A stretch of 40,824 bases of DNA from an uncultured Pirellulaceae bacterium (lineage in GTDB: Bacteria > Planctomycetota > Planctomycetia > Pirellulales > Pirellulaceae), in the NCBI GenBank assembly GCA_937967505.1, contig CALCJM010000109.1, positions 1 to 40,824 of the forward strand, written 5' to 3'. The translations under genes and the position numbers were made by a program. Numbering within the stretch: position 1 is the first letter of the stretch; every line of letters starts with the position of its first letter. The notes below the pieces were generated by a model, which made no database searches, was not told the DNA's origin, and worked only from the letters and a program-made list of their open reading frames with translations. Shown here one piece after another: positions 17,439-26,131 of the stretch.

Positions 17439-17920
17439 ACTTAAGTGAGTTGCGATCCGCCGGTCTTTTTTTGGTTTGGCTGTGCCTCTCTTGGAGAAAA
17501 AGACCTGCTCGTAACCGCGTCACTGACCTTCAGCCACTAAATTCCCTGAAGCAACCTGCTACCGCCAGCGCTGATGCAGAATGTTGCTAGGAAAAGCTGG
17601 TAATCCTCTTTCCAATCCGCTACCATGTCACTGAAGCAAGCTGCAACGAGGGGCAAACGCGGGTGCGCGATCCATCCGTTGGCGATGCTGCCAGCGTCGC
17701 CAACGGTAAGCTTTCAACCGCCAATCGCCTTACCGTTGAACCAATCGCCAAGCCTTCTCCAAGGCACCCCGATAGATCGCAATTCGTCAGATTGATACGG
17801 AAGCTACCGCGCTCAAGTGGATCATCCCAAATCACAGTTTTAGGGTGAGCTACCGGTGGTCGTTGAGCAGTCAACGCTCCTGTTTGCGCATTAATGACAG
17901 AAAGCGGGAGGAACTGAAGG
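17439..17920. other. Intergenic region with shortened repeat
   Basis: 482 bases without a supported gene. Contains the shortened palindromic repeat R2 (17671-17732). Two similar blocks, ctgaagcaacctgct (about 17549) and ctgaagcaagctgca (about 17631), lie upstream of it. The right end carries the gggagga Shine-Dalgarno of the next gene. Confidence 0.5.
17671..17732. repeat. Palindromic interspersed repeat, shortened copy R2
   Basis: Reads tccatccgttggcgatgctg, then ccagcgtcgccaacgg and ccgccaatcgcctta. The left terminal arm (ttaggcga...) and the central gagcgaagctgg segment of the full element are missing, so this is a deletion derivative of the R1/R3/R4 family. Confidence 0.65.
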
Positions 17921-18442
17921 ATGCCGAAGTACTACGTCACACTGATAGACCGTGCGTCCAATCAGATGCAGGTGCCGGTCAAGGCAGACTTGAACCCGTA
18001 TAATCAACGACAAGCCTACTGTGCTGGAATGCCGCAGATCTTTGGCGGCACCGATATGGACGATCGACCGCCTGCCATCGTCCTCGGACAGGAGGTCACC
18101 CAGGAATCGCGCCGCACGCTGAAACTGACCTCGGATTCTCCTTCCTACTTCTTCACCGAGGGGAATATGTTCTTCTACTGGGCTTCGGAGGACCAGTGGC
18201 AACGGACCGGGAACCCTTGGGAGCAGCCACAAAGCAACGAAGAAGCCGAGATGGAACGCATTGTCGTTGTAGACTTGACACAGTTTGATAACGGCATGAA
18301 TGACAACGAGATCATTATGGAACTGGTCGCTCAGACCGGGTGTGGGGAAGCGCCGCATCAGGGAGTTTTGGATTTCAACGCGTCCGCGACTCGTACTGCA
18401 TTTATCATCCTGATTCGCATGCACTTGGCCGACCAGCTTTAG
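17921..18442 (+). CDS. Hypothetical protein, 173 aa
   Basis: Not recognised. Starts at ATG 17921 with gggagga about 8 nt upstream. The N-terminus is beta-like (MPKYYVTLIDRASNQMQVPV) and the middle is rich in aromatic residues (SYFFTEGNMFFYW). No signal peptide or membrane segment is seen. It is followed after 101 bp by another unrecognised gene, and both differ in style from the housekeeping neighbours. A longer frame on the opposite strand (17891-18556) exists but reads as low-information sequence and lacks a good start. The plus-strand call is preferred for its ribosome site and composition. Confidence 0.6.
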   Translation: MPKYYVTLIDRASNQMQVPVKADLNPYNQRQAYCAGMPQIFGGTDMDDRPPAIVLGQEVTQESRRTLKLTSDSPSYFFTEGNMFFYWASEDQWQRTGNPWEQPQSNEEAEMERIVVVDLTQFDNGMNDNEIIMELVAQTGCGEAPHQGVLDFNASATRTAFIILIRMHLADQL

Positions 18443-18543
18443 ACCGAACAGCTTTAGAGCACCGTAAACAACTTTGGCATTGTAGATACCCCGTTCAATG
18501 CTGATATAAACAGACTGGGGTACAACCCAAACAGGAGATTTTC

Positions 18544-19383
18544 GTGAGCGATTCATTTACCAAAGAAGACTTGCCATTCCTTGTAGAAGCGATGGAAAAA
18601 ATGTCAGGAATTCACGATCCAATGACCCTAGCAGCAGGCGAAAGTGCGGGCGGTAAAGGTAAGGTCAGCGGCGATATGAGTATCCCCAAGCCACTTGAAG
18701 TCGATGTGAATGGCACAATGAGTGCCGAAGACTACAAGGCATGCGCCATGGTGATGGCGGTCTGTCAAAATATGGTTCAGAAATCAATTACAGATGCAGC
18801 GAAGGCCGCGGGCATTGAAGCTGCTGATGCACTTAAGAACATGCAGGCTTGGGTGCAAGGGTACGTGGATTTTCCATTCCCGTTCTTTAATTTTAAAGAT
18901 ACGCAAAGTAGCGATTACAAGAAAGATGATTTTTCCCTCACCGCTGACCCGGATGTCGTTGCAGAAATCGTAAACATTAAGGACGTCGATGGACTAAAGG
19001 ACGCGGTAGTCGGGGCACTGAAGAAATCCGGCGGAAATCTGGCCAGCTATGAAGGCACGGACCGTAAATTTAACTACTTCGGGGTTATCACAGCTTACAA
19101 AGAAACCGAGATCGCCACCAGGGTCATTAAGTTCCAAATGAACCTCAAAACAACGAAAGTGGATTCCTTGTGTGTCCATTACACTCAGACAAACCTTGAC
19201 ACGACATACGATACGTATCAATTCGTTGCAGACAAAGATCTGATGATCAAGATGCAGGCGAAAATGGGCGATCAACTGGTTGAATATATGGCTGACAAGT
19301 TGCTCGAATTTGTCAAAGCATTTTATGACAAACAGCTGGCTAAATATCAGGAGAACCTAGCTGACCTGCTGAAAAAGAAGTGA
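18544..19383 (+). CDS. Hypothetical protein, 279 aa
   Basis: Not recognised. GTG start at 18544 with AGGAG 6 nt upstream. Soluble, no signal peptide. N-terminal part: acidic helix, Gly-rich GGKGKVSGDMSIPKPLEVDV. Middle: a helical AMVMAVCQNMVQKSITDAAKAAG segment, then a mixed alpha/beta domain (FNYFGVITAYKETEIATRV). C-terminus: an amphipathic, Lys-rich helix (VKAFYDKQLAKYQENLADLLKKK). Possibly a pair with the preceding 173-aa gene. Base composition is somewhat more A-rich than the flanking genes, which could indicate transfer. Confidence 0.8.
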   Translation: MSDSFTKEDLPFLVEAMEKMSGIHDPMTLAAGESAGGKGKVSGDMSIPKPLEVDVNGTMSAEDYKACAMVMAVCQNMVQKSITDAAKAAGIEAADALKNMQAWVQGYVDFPFPFFNFKDTQSSDYKKDDFSLTADPDVVAEIVNIKDVDGLKDAVVGALKKSGGNLASYEGTDRKFNYFGVITAYKETEIATRVIKFQMNLKTTKVDSLCVHYTQTNLDTTYDTYQFVADKDLMIKMQAKMGDQLVEYMADKLLEFVKAFYDKQLAKYQENLADLLKKK

Positions 19384-19558
19384 TGGTGCAAACCTGGTCA
19401 ATTGGAATTTGACATCGCGACCGACCTCTGCTTTTTCATCTCTCAAGCGATGCCAGCACGTACCTCCTCCGTCAATGCGATCGATTCGTTTGAAGAGTTT
19501 GGGATTGTCGCGGTGAAAGCTGGCATCATAGAGGTGTGTCGGTCGGGTTAACTGGCCA

Positions 19559-19573
19559 AAACGCCAGGCGTTT
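19559..19573. terminator. Possible bidirectional hairpin between convergent genes
   Basis: aaacgccaggcgttt is a perfect inverted repeat sitting between the end of the 279-aa gene (19383) and the end of hflX (19604). The stem is short and there is no clear U-run, so a terminator role is only suggested by position. Confidence 0.3.
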
Positions 19574-19603
19574 AACGTCGTGTTTATAGATCACACTGAT
19601 CGT

Positions 19604-20944
19604 TTATCCCGCGACGGCAGCTTTTTGATCGTCCTCTTCATCGCCTTCACTCACCCATCCGGCGGGATTGTGAGGTGTGATTTTTGCATTCTTTGGATCG
19701 ATCTTGCCAAGGTGTTTTTGCGGGATGCGGCAATGAACTTTGACGTGGTCCTCGCTGTACTGGGTGGAAACGACTTCCCCGCGGGCTGCTAGGTAGGCGA
19801 GCAACTTGCCGTTGCCCACGCTGGTGACAATATCCACGTCGCGGAACGAACGCGACAGTGCATCGCTGACCACTTGATGTAGATCTCCAAAACCGGATTT
19901 TGATTTTGCACTAATACAGACCGCGTTGGGATACCGATTTTTTAGTGCGGCCAGTTGGGACGGGTTTTGGATTTGGTCCGTTTTATTCAATACCAGCAGT
20001 GCGTCTTTTTCCTCGATACCGATTTCCTTCAGCACGTCGTACACCGAAGCGATTTGGTCAACGACCCCGGGATTGCTCGCATCGGCCACATGGAGCAGTA
20101 GATCTGCCTGGCGCGTCTCTTCGAGCGTCGCTTTGAAGCTGGCGATCAGACTGTGAGGGAGATCGCGAATGAATCCAACGGTGTCGCTTAACAGGACCGG
20201 TCCCCACTTGGGTAAATGCCAGCGCCGCGTGCGCGTGTCTAGGGTTGCGAACAGCATATCTTCGGCCAATACTTTTGCGTCGGTCAGTCCGTTCATCAGT
20301 GTGCTCTTGCCGGCGTTGGTGTATCCGACCAGCGAAACGGTCATCGTCTCGCGCCTTGAGCCCACCTGACGCTCTTTGCGTTGTTCTACTTTCTCCAGTT
20401 CTTTTTTCAGGTCATGGATTCGTTTTTCCACCAGACGCCGGTCGGTTTCCAGCTGTTTTTCACCCGGACCGCGCATTCCCACACCCATCTTCAGTCGGCT
20501 AAGGTGGGTCCACATGCGTTTCAGACGTGGTAACGCGTATTCGAGCTGCGCCAGTTCGACCGCCAGACGCGACTCCCAAGTTTGTGCGTGGGTGGCAAAA
20601 ATATCCAGAATCAATTCCGTGCGGTCGATGACCTTCACTCCCAGTTCAACCTCAAGGTTGCGGGTTTGGGCCGGAGACAGGTCGTTGTCGAAAATGATGA
20701 CGTCTGCGGCGTGGAACTCGACCAACTCCTTTAATTCTGCAACCTTTCCTTTTCCCATGTAGGTGGTGGTGTCCGGACGAGGACGATTCTGGATCAGGCC
20801 GGAAACGACCAGCGCCCCGGCGGTTTCGGCCAGCCCCTGTAACTCCTTGAGTGGATCGAGATCAACACGCGCGTCGGGTAACAACACACGCACCAGAATC
20901 GCGACCTCTTCTTTTACTTTTTCAGACTTCTGACGATCGTGCAC
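19604..20944 (-). CDS. hflX: Ribosome-associated GTPase HflX
   Basis: 446 residues, GTG start at 20944. N-terminal HflX domain with the glycine-rich YMGKGKVAEL and IFDNDLSPAQTRNLE signatures, a coiled region (MRGPGEKQLETDRRLVEKRIHDLKKELEKVE), then the G domain: G1 GYTNAGKST, G3 DTVGFIRDLP, G4 NKTD, G5 SAKS. HflX splits stalled or heat-damaged 70S ribosomes. The C-terminal extension (about 365-446) is usual for the family. Lies 117 bp downstream of the YdjY-domain gene on the same strand. Confidence 0.95.
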   Translation of the reverse strand: MHDRQKSEKVKEEVAILVRVLLPDARVDLDPLKELQGLAETAGALVVSGLIQNRPRPDTTTYMGKGKVAELKELVEFHAADVIIFDNDLSPAQTRNLEVELGVKVIDRTELILDIFATHAQTWESRLAVELAQLEYALPRLKRMWTHLSRLKMGVGMRGPGEKQLETDRRLVEKRIHDLKKELEKVEQRKERQVGSRRETMTVSLVGYTNAGKSTLMNGLTDAKVLAEDMLFATLDTRTRRWHLPKWGPVLLSDTVGFIRDLPHSLIASFKATLEETRQADLLLHVADASNPGVVDQIASVYDVLKEIGIEEKDALLVLNKTDQIQNPSQLAALKNRYPNAVCISAKSKSGFGDLHQVVSDALSRSFRDVDIVTSVGNGKLLAYLAARGEVVSTQYSEDHVKVHCRIPQKHLGKIDPKNAKITPHNPAGWVSEGDEEDDQKAAVAG

Positions 20945-21061
20945 TTACGCCGAACCTTGTAGATATTTGAGAATGCCTTGAGAAAACACAATGTTCCATT
21001 ATGGCGCAGCGACTCCAGCGAAGGAAGGTCACATCTGCTGCCAAAAGGTTCACTTATCGCG

Positions 21062-21946
21062 TTACTTCCCGGCAGAGCCCTCGGCGGCATCTTGAGGTTT
21101 TTCTACTGGCTGTCGCGGCGTGGTATCAGGAGCAAAGATCATATAAACCTGAGTGTTAGGCGGTGGTATGTTTTCTTGATTGGCCTCGAACAGTAACCCG
21201 TCCGCCGCATCGCTGCTCTGCATGGGCACATCCAGCATCGCGGTAGAAAAATTCGACAGACAGACCATTTCACCGGAGTCCGCATAATAGATTTTCTCGC
21301 CGGAGACATTATCGACGTAGATCTGGCTGCCGCCAAACACCCAATCCTTTTCCAAGGTCTTGTTCGTTCCGGAAATCTTGACCATCTGCCGCGCGTTGAC
21401 CTCATGGTAATCATCGCCCTGCTGCCAGCGCACCAGTATCTTCACCGATGGCCCCTGTACCGGCGTGTAATCAGGATCCCATTGAACCGGTTTTCCTGGA
21501 TTGACCCCCAATGCCAGGAAGCACTGATGAATCTCGGAGGATTTTGCCTCGACTGCGATTACTGATTCGTGAGCCTTGCTTCGACCTGGGCAGGCAAACA
21601 TTTCCAGAGCCCCTTCCTGAAGGCAAATCCGTCCGCGCACCATCACCTGTTTGTCCGTGTGATTGATCCAAATTTGATTCTTGCCCAGACGCTTCCATTT
21701 GTCTTCAATCACCAGCGATTGTGTATTGTTCAGGTGCGGAGCTTCTTCAAAATCAATCTCTTGTCCGTTGGCGTCGGTGTCAACACTTGGAACAGTGTCC
21801 TGATCGACGGCGGTTGCATCGGCGGTTTTCGAATCTTGTTGGGCAAACGCGCACGAATTGTCCAGTATCGCAGCGGTTGCGATCGCCACAAATACAAACA
21901 GAAAAAGAACAGGCGCTAGTCGCACTGCGATAGGGCGTTCTGTCAT
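21062..21946 (-). CDS. Exported YdjY-domain protein
   Basis: 294 residues from ATG 21946; an ATG at 21979 would add 11 residues. Signal peptide 1 to about 35 (LAPVLFLFVFVAIATAAILDNSCAFA, then QQD). An acidic linker is followed by a YdjY-like domain with VRGRICLQEGALEMFACPGRSKAHESVIAVEAKSSEIHQCFLALG, where the Cys and the K-x-HES block are the recognisable part. Function unknown; such proteins are common in planctomycetes and sometimes occur near redox genes. The domain call is from memory of the motif, moderately sure. Confidence 0.7.
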   Translation of the reverse strand: MTERPIAVRLAPVLFLFVFVAIATAAILDNSCAFAQQDSKTADATAVDQDTVPSVDTDANGQEIDFEEAPHLNNTQSLVIEDKWKRLGKNQIWINHTDKQVMVRGRICLQEGALEMFACPGRSKAHESVIAVEAKSSEIHQCFLALGVNPGKPVQWDPDYTPVQGPSVKILVRWQQGDDYHEVNARQMVKISGTNKTLEKDWVFGGSQIYVDNVSGEKIYYADSGEMVCLSNFSTAMLDVPMQSSDAADGLLFEANQENIPPPNTQVYMIFAPDTTPRQPVEKPQDAAEGSAGK

Positions 21947-22249
21947 GGTGTAACAAGAGGAAACAAAGGTTGAAGGCATAGTACCGTGAGTTCAAAGAGT
22001 GAATGATGTTGCCGGACAGGTGTTGTAGTTTAACCGATTATTGGGCGGGTAATCCAACAATTCAACCACGCCGTCGCCTACAGGGCCTTCCGGTTGCTGG
22101 TACCGGTGGTATCATCCCTAACCCAACCTGCCAGCGTTCGGCTTGGAAATAACCGGGCCCAACAGCCAGGGTAGCGCTCGGTATCGCCCTCAGGCAGAAA
22201 ACTGCAATATCAAAATGCTCGGGTTAGTTTTTCACGATTGAAAGCCACT
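21947..22249. other. Divergent intergenic region
   Basis: 303 bases between the YdjY-domain gene (minus) and the 589-aa gene (plus). No gene, repeat or clear promoter recognised. Confidence 0.45.
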
Positions 22250-24019
22250 ATGTCTGGCCCTACAGAACTCAAATCGCCAGCCTCCGGCGCTCCGCCCTGC
22301 CCCGATTCGATCGCCGGGCTCGAACAAGCGCTGGCCAATCTGGACAATGGTCCGTTACCGCCAAACGCGATCGAATTGATCGCGCACAATGCGACGCGCC
22401 ATCAAGACCTGTTTCCTGACGGTGTTTCTGCGACGTTGACTTGGATGTTGGATCTTTCGGAGATCCACCACCCGCGCGATGCAGGTGTTGCCGATATCGG
22501 CCAGTTGTTAACAGGCTGCCATACGATGATGGCCGTTGACTGCGCGACGCGGCTTCATGAAGCGCATTCTATCGAACAACTGACATGGTGGATCCGTTTG
22601 CTGCGCCAGTCGATTCTTGACGGAGCCATGGAGCACCTGGATGTTCTGCAGCGCCAGTGGCAACTGGTGGAACTGCCGCTGACATTGGCGTGCAGCCTGG
22701 ATTCGGTGCTGGAGACATCAGGTATCGTTGAAGTGGCACTGGAGTCATTCAGGGAACTGGTTGACGCCGCACTGGACAGCGACGGTTGGCCATCGGCGAA
22801 CGCAGCCGGGGATTTTGGACCACTTTGCGCGTCCTGGTTTCGTTGTCTGCGAATCGGCGGTCTGGTCGCGCCATCCTCCGAGGCTCGTAGCGAATTGCAG
22901 TCGTTGCAGGAAATGGTTAGCTCTCTGGCCAGGCAGCTGATGCGACTGTTGCGCGGTGACCGAACGTTAATGATGACCACACGGTCAGCGCGGTTGCCTG
23001 ACGCGATGTTGTCCGCGCTGCTGACGGTATCGACGGACCAGGCTGACCATTTGATCCTCGAACGTACTGGCGAACGTCCCATGAAGCCACGCCCCAACCG
23101 CGTGGCATTGGACCGGTCACGAAATACGGTTTCTGCCTGGGGAAGAAGTTTTCTGTTCCAAGATGGATGGGAACGTAACGCGTGTAAAATTGCCACCATG
23201 TTCGATGCGGCCGGTTGCCGGATTGAGATTGGCAAGAAGCATGCGCTGATTCAGGGGAGTGCTTTTCCTGAAGTTTCATTGGCGGGGCAACCGTTGGTTG
23301 TCGAAGGTCAGCCGGAATTACTGGTGTCGCAGTGCGATGATGACGTTGCATTTGCAGAAATTCAGTGGACGTTTCATGGTGATGTGAAGTTGCAACGTCA
23401 TGTGATTTTGTCGATGGAAGACAAATTTGCTTGGATCGGTGATGTGGTTTTGACGCCAGGCTCCGACGATGAAATCGACTATCGTTGCGACTGGCCGCTG
23501 GCGAAAGGGATCACAACCATTGCGGAGTCAGAAACGACCGAGGGCTATTTGTACGATGGCAAAAAAATCCGGGCGTTGGTAGTCCCTCCCGCTTGCCCGG
23601 AATGGAAGGTGACAAGCCCGACCGCATTGGGCAAGGAATCGACGCCGGTAGCATCTGTATCCAGATTGGAGTTTCAGCCCGAGTGCTTTACGCTGGCCCG
23701 GTCAGGTGCCGGACGTGCGATGTACGTGCCACTGTTTCTGGATCTAAGCCCCAAACGCAGTCAGCGGCCGCGCACGTGGCGGCAGCTGACCGTTGCGGAA
23801 CAACTGGAAATTGTGCCCGCAGACAGGGCGGTCGCCTATCGCGTGCAGGTTGGTAAAAAACAGTTCGTGATGTATCGATCGCTGGGAAATTCGGGTAGCG
23901 CTGACCATGGTGCCAGCGGTGTCAATCGGACGTTTTTCGGACAGAATGTGATTACGGAATTATTTTTGGGGCGGTTGGAAAAAGATCGGACGATGACGGA
24001 GCTATTACAAGTTGAATAA
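22250..24019 (+). CDS. Conserved hypothetical protein, 589 aa
   Basis: Not confidently recognised. From ATG 22250 (a TTG at 22238 is possible). No signal peptide. The N-terminal half is helical, rich in Leu/Glu/Ala. The C-terminal half (about 290-589) is beta-rich with repeated strands such as QWTFHGDVKLQRHVILSMED and KFAWIGDVVL, and might be a heparinase II/III-like or other beta-sandwich domain, but no catalytic motif is identifiable. Its stop overlaps the TTG start of yggS by 8 nt, so the two are translationally linked. Likely planctomycete-specific. Confidence 0.8.
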   Translation: MSGPTELKSPASGAPPCPDSIAGLEQALANLDNGPLPPNAIELIAHNATRHQDLFPDGVSATLTWMLDLSEIHHPRDAGVADIGQLLTGCHTMMAVDCATRLHEAHSIEQLTWWIRLLRQSILDGAMEHLDVLQRQWQLVELPLTLACSLDSVLETSGIVEVALESFRELVDAALDSDGWPSANAAGDFGPLCASWFRCLRIGGLVAPSSEARSELQSLQEMVSSLARQLMRLLRGDRTLMMTTRSARLPDAMLSALLTVSTDQADHLILERTGERPMKPRPNRVALDRSRNTVSAWGRSFLFQDGWERNACKIATMFDAAGCRIEIGKKHALIQGSAFPEVSLAGQPLVVEGQPELLVSQCDDDVAFAEIQWTFHGDVKLQRHVILSMEDKFAWIGDVVLTPGSDDEIDYRCDWPLAKGITTIAESETTEGYLYDGKKIRALVVPPACPEWKVTSPTALGKESTPVASVSRLEFQPECFTLARSGAGRAMYVPLFLDLSPKRSQRPRTWRQLTVAEQLEIVPADRAVAYRVQVGKKQFVMYRSLGNSGSADHGASGVNRTFFGQNVITELFLGRLEKDRTMTELLQVE

Positions 24020-24728
24020 TGAACAGAAGACAGAGATTTTTCGCGCCAATCTGGATGCGGTACAGACGCGCATTGAGGCTGCCGCGCGATCAGCAGGCCG
24101 ATCGGCCGACGACGTGACATTGGTGGCGGTGACAAAATACGTCGATGCACAGACCACTGCGTTGCTGGCAGATGCCGGTGCGATTGTCCTAGGAGAAAAT
24201 CGCCCGCAAGTCCTAGATGAGAAATTTAAGGCACTGACCGGACGCAAGATTCGGTGGCATTTGATTGGCCATTTGCAGACCAACAAAGTCAAAAGGGTGA
24301 TCCAGCAGGCCGCGCTGATTCATTCGGTGGATTCGATCCGTCTGATCGACGCGATCGAGAAGCACTCTGTGGCGTTGGGGCTGACGACCCACGTGCTGCT
24401 GGAGGTCAATGTCTCGGAAGAATCCGCCAAACATGGCATTGCCCCGGAAGGACTCCCGGCCATGCTGGAGCACTGCCAAAGATTGACTGCGGTACGCATT
24501 GACGGGTTGATGTGCATGGCCGGGCTGGGCGCAGACGCTGGAGAAACACGAGAGCAATTTTCACTGTTGCGGCAGTTGCGGGACGCTCATCGTGGCAGCG
24601 GTTGCGATCACATTGCACTGGAAGAGCTGTCCATGGGGATGAGTGGCGATTTTGAAATGGCGATCGCAGCAGGAGCGACATTGGTGCGGGTCGGTTCGAC
24701 CCTGTTGGAGGGGATTGAGCGCGGATAA
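24012..24728 (+). CDS. yggS: YggS/PLPBP-family pyridoxal phosphate homeostasis protein
   Basis: 238 residues. A single TIM-barrel PLP-binding protein without known catalysis that buffers PLP and affects amino-acid pools. The PLP lysine is in LVAVTKYVD (about residue 42), followed by LGENRPQ (usually GENRVQ), WHLIGHLQTNK, HSVDS, VLLEVNVSEESAKHG and the phosphate-binding MSGDFEMAIAAGATLVRVGS. The TTG start at 24012 lies inside the preceding gene; no other in-frame start would keep the N-terminal helix. It converges with the TPR gene, leaving 6 bp between stops. Confidence 0.93.
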   Translation: MNNEQKTEIFRANLDAVQTRIEAAARSAGRSADDVTLVAVTKYVDAQTTALLADAGAIVLGENRPQVLDEKFKALTGRKIRWHLIGHLQTNKVKRVIQQAALIHSVDSIRLIDAIEKHSVALGLTTHVLLEVNVSEESAKHGIAPEGLPAMLEHCQRLTAVRIDGLMCMAGLGADAGETREQFSLLRQLRDAHRGSGCDHIALEELSMGMSGDFEMAIAAGATLVRVGSTLLEGIERG

Positions 24729-24734
24729 TTGGTG

Positions 24735-25835
24735 TCAACGCCACCACATTAACCAGTTCCAAAAAGACGCTGGCCGCTTCTTTCCTTTTTTTCCCCCGGC
24801 ATTGGCCAGTGTTCTTGGGCATGCGCGTTCCCCCGTTTCCACCGATCGTATCAACCGACCGGTATGTTCGTTAACACGGTCGGACGGATTTAGCCGGATT
24901 GCAGCATCAATCGTTTTCCGTGCGGCGGGAACTTGCTGATTCAACAGGTAGCAAATCGCCAGATTACCCAAGGTCTGTTCACTATCGGGAAACAGGGTCG
25001 CCTCCCTGATCGATACGGCCAGCGCCTGTTCGATCCTGTCGGTCGCGAGGCAAGCCGAGGCCAGTCCGCGACAGACGTTTTCGCCCTCCGGGTTGATTTC
25101 GAAGGCGCGGTTGAATGCTGTGTAGGCGTTTTCCACGTCACCGATCGATTCGCGCCCTTTGCCAATAAAGTAATGGGCGCGCCAAAAATCGGGATGATGC
25201 GCTACGACCTCGACCAGCCCTGCCACCGCTTTTTCGACCTCCGCGCGAATCTTTCCGCGCAGTCGAGGCTGACCGGGTGAGATGCTGTTTCGCTGGATCA
25301 ACGAAGCGGAGGTCTCGTAGAGTGCCTCGACAGGGGTTTCAGTGCGACCGATATAAACCAGTTCGCCCGTCTCTTTATCGCGGAACACTTCCACGCTGCC
25401 GTCGAGCCGCACAAATTCTAGGTCGTTCATGCGATGCCGGTTACCGAAGGTCAATCCGGACCCATTCTCGGGACTCCAACCGGCCCGGGCAGTAACGGTT
25501 TCCGGATTGGAGCCTGTCTTCCAGGCAATGATGCCTTTTTGATATTGGGCTACCTCAAGCCATTCGCAGTACGGCGTGACCTCTAGGTCAAATTCGTTGA
25601 CGATGACGAAGTCCGATCCTGGTCCGGTCGAGGTATTGAAGCCGATTTCGTCCAGACGTTGAACAAATGCGGCGGCGTCGGATTCAGCCATGAACGAGCA
25701 CCGCCACAGGTCGCCATCATCGAGCGCCGTATTGTTCGGGGCCAGCGTGGTGAGATCCTCGTGCGAAAGATGATCGGCAGCCTCAATGGCCTGCAGGTTG
25801 CCCACAACGCAAAATGCTTCGACCGCAATCGCCAT
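24735..25835 (-). CDS. TPR-repeat protein
   Basis: 366 residues, ATG 25835 with AAAGGA about 9 nt upstream. The N-terminal ~190 residues have no recognised domain (contains RFGNRHR-like and VRLDGSVEVFRDKETGELVYIGR strands). Residues about 210-330 hold three to four tetratricopeptide repeats (FWRAHYFIGKGRESIGDVENAYTAFNRAFEINP; GLASACLATDRIEQALAVSIREATLFPD; GNLAICYLLNQQVPAARKTIDAAIRLNP). These serve protein-protein contacts. The C-terminus is basic and ends in Trp-rich FWNWLMWWR, unusual for a soluble protein. Confidence 0.8.
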   Translation of the reverse strand: MAIAVEAFCVVGNLQAIEAADHLSHEDLTTLAPNNTALDDGDLWRCSFMAESDAAAFVQRLDEIGFNTSTGPGSDFVIVNEFDLEVTPYCEWLEVAQYQKGIIAWKTGSNPETVTARAGWSPENGSGLTFGNRHRMNDLEFVRLDGSVEVFRDKETGELVYIGRTETPVEALYETSASLIQRNSISPGQPRLRGKIRAEVEKAVAGLVEVVAHHPDFWRAHYFIGKGRESIGDVENAYTAFNRAFEINPEGENVCRGLASACLATDRIEQALAVSIREATLFPDSEQTLGNLAICYLLNQQVPAARKTIDAAIRLNPSDRVNEHTGRLIRSVETGERACPRTLANAGGKKGKKRPASFWNWLMWWR

Positions 25836-25961
25836 CGATGATTGTCCTTTCGCAATGCGGTCAAACTATACGTTCGGAGAGTGCATTTCAAACGCAGGGT
25901 GAGTTAAACGGCTTCGTCGCGCTACCTTGCCGGCACTGCCGGTGGCCAGCGCCCCTGCCAC

Positions 25962-26068
25962 TTAGGCGATTGGCAGTTGAAAGCTTACCGTTGGCGATGC
26001 TGCCCGCTTCGCTCCGACGCTCTCAGCGTCGCCACCGGATGGTAATTTATTAACTGCCAGTCGCCTTA
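25962..26068. repeat. Palindromic interspersed repeat, copy R3
   Basis: Full-length copy in reverse orientation relative to R1: starts ttaggcgattggcagttgaa, then ccgttggcgatgctgcc, a centre containing cttcgctccgacgctctcag, then gcgtcgccaccgg and ends aactgccagtcgcctta. Lies between the TPR gene and accC; the 296-base gap holds nothing else recognisable. Confidence 0.8.
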
Positions 26069-26131
26069 TCGTGACGCACTGTGACGAAATTGTCAATGAA
26101 ACAGCCGTCGAACGCCTCCCGCAACGGGGGG

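Noticed and set aside
17891-18556. 221-codon minus-strand frame
   Set aside because: Antisense to the 173-aa gene; the plus strand has a better ribosome site and more protein-like sequence.
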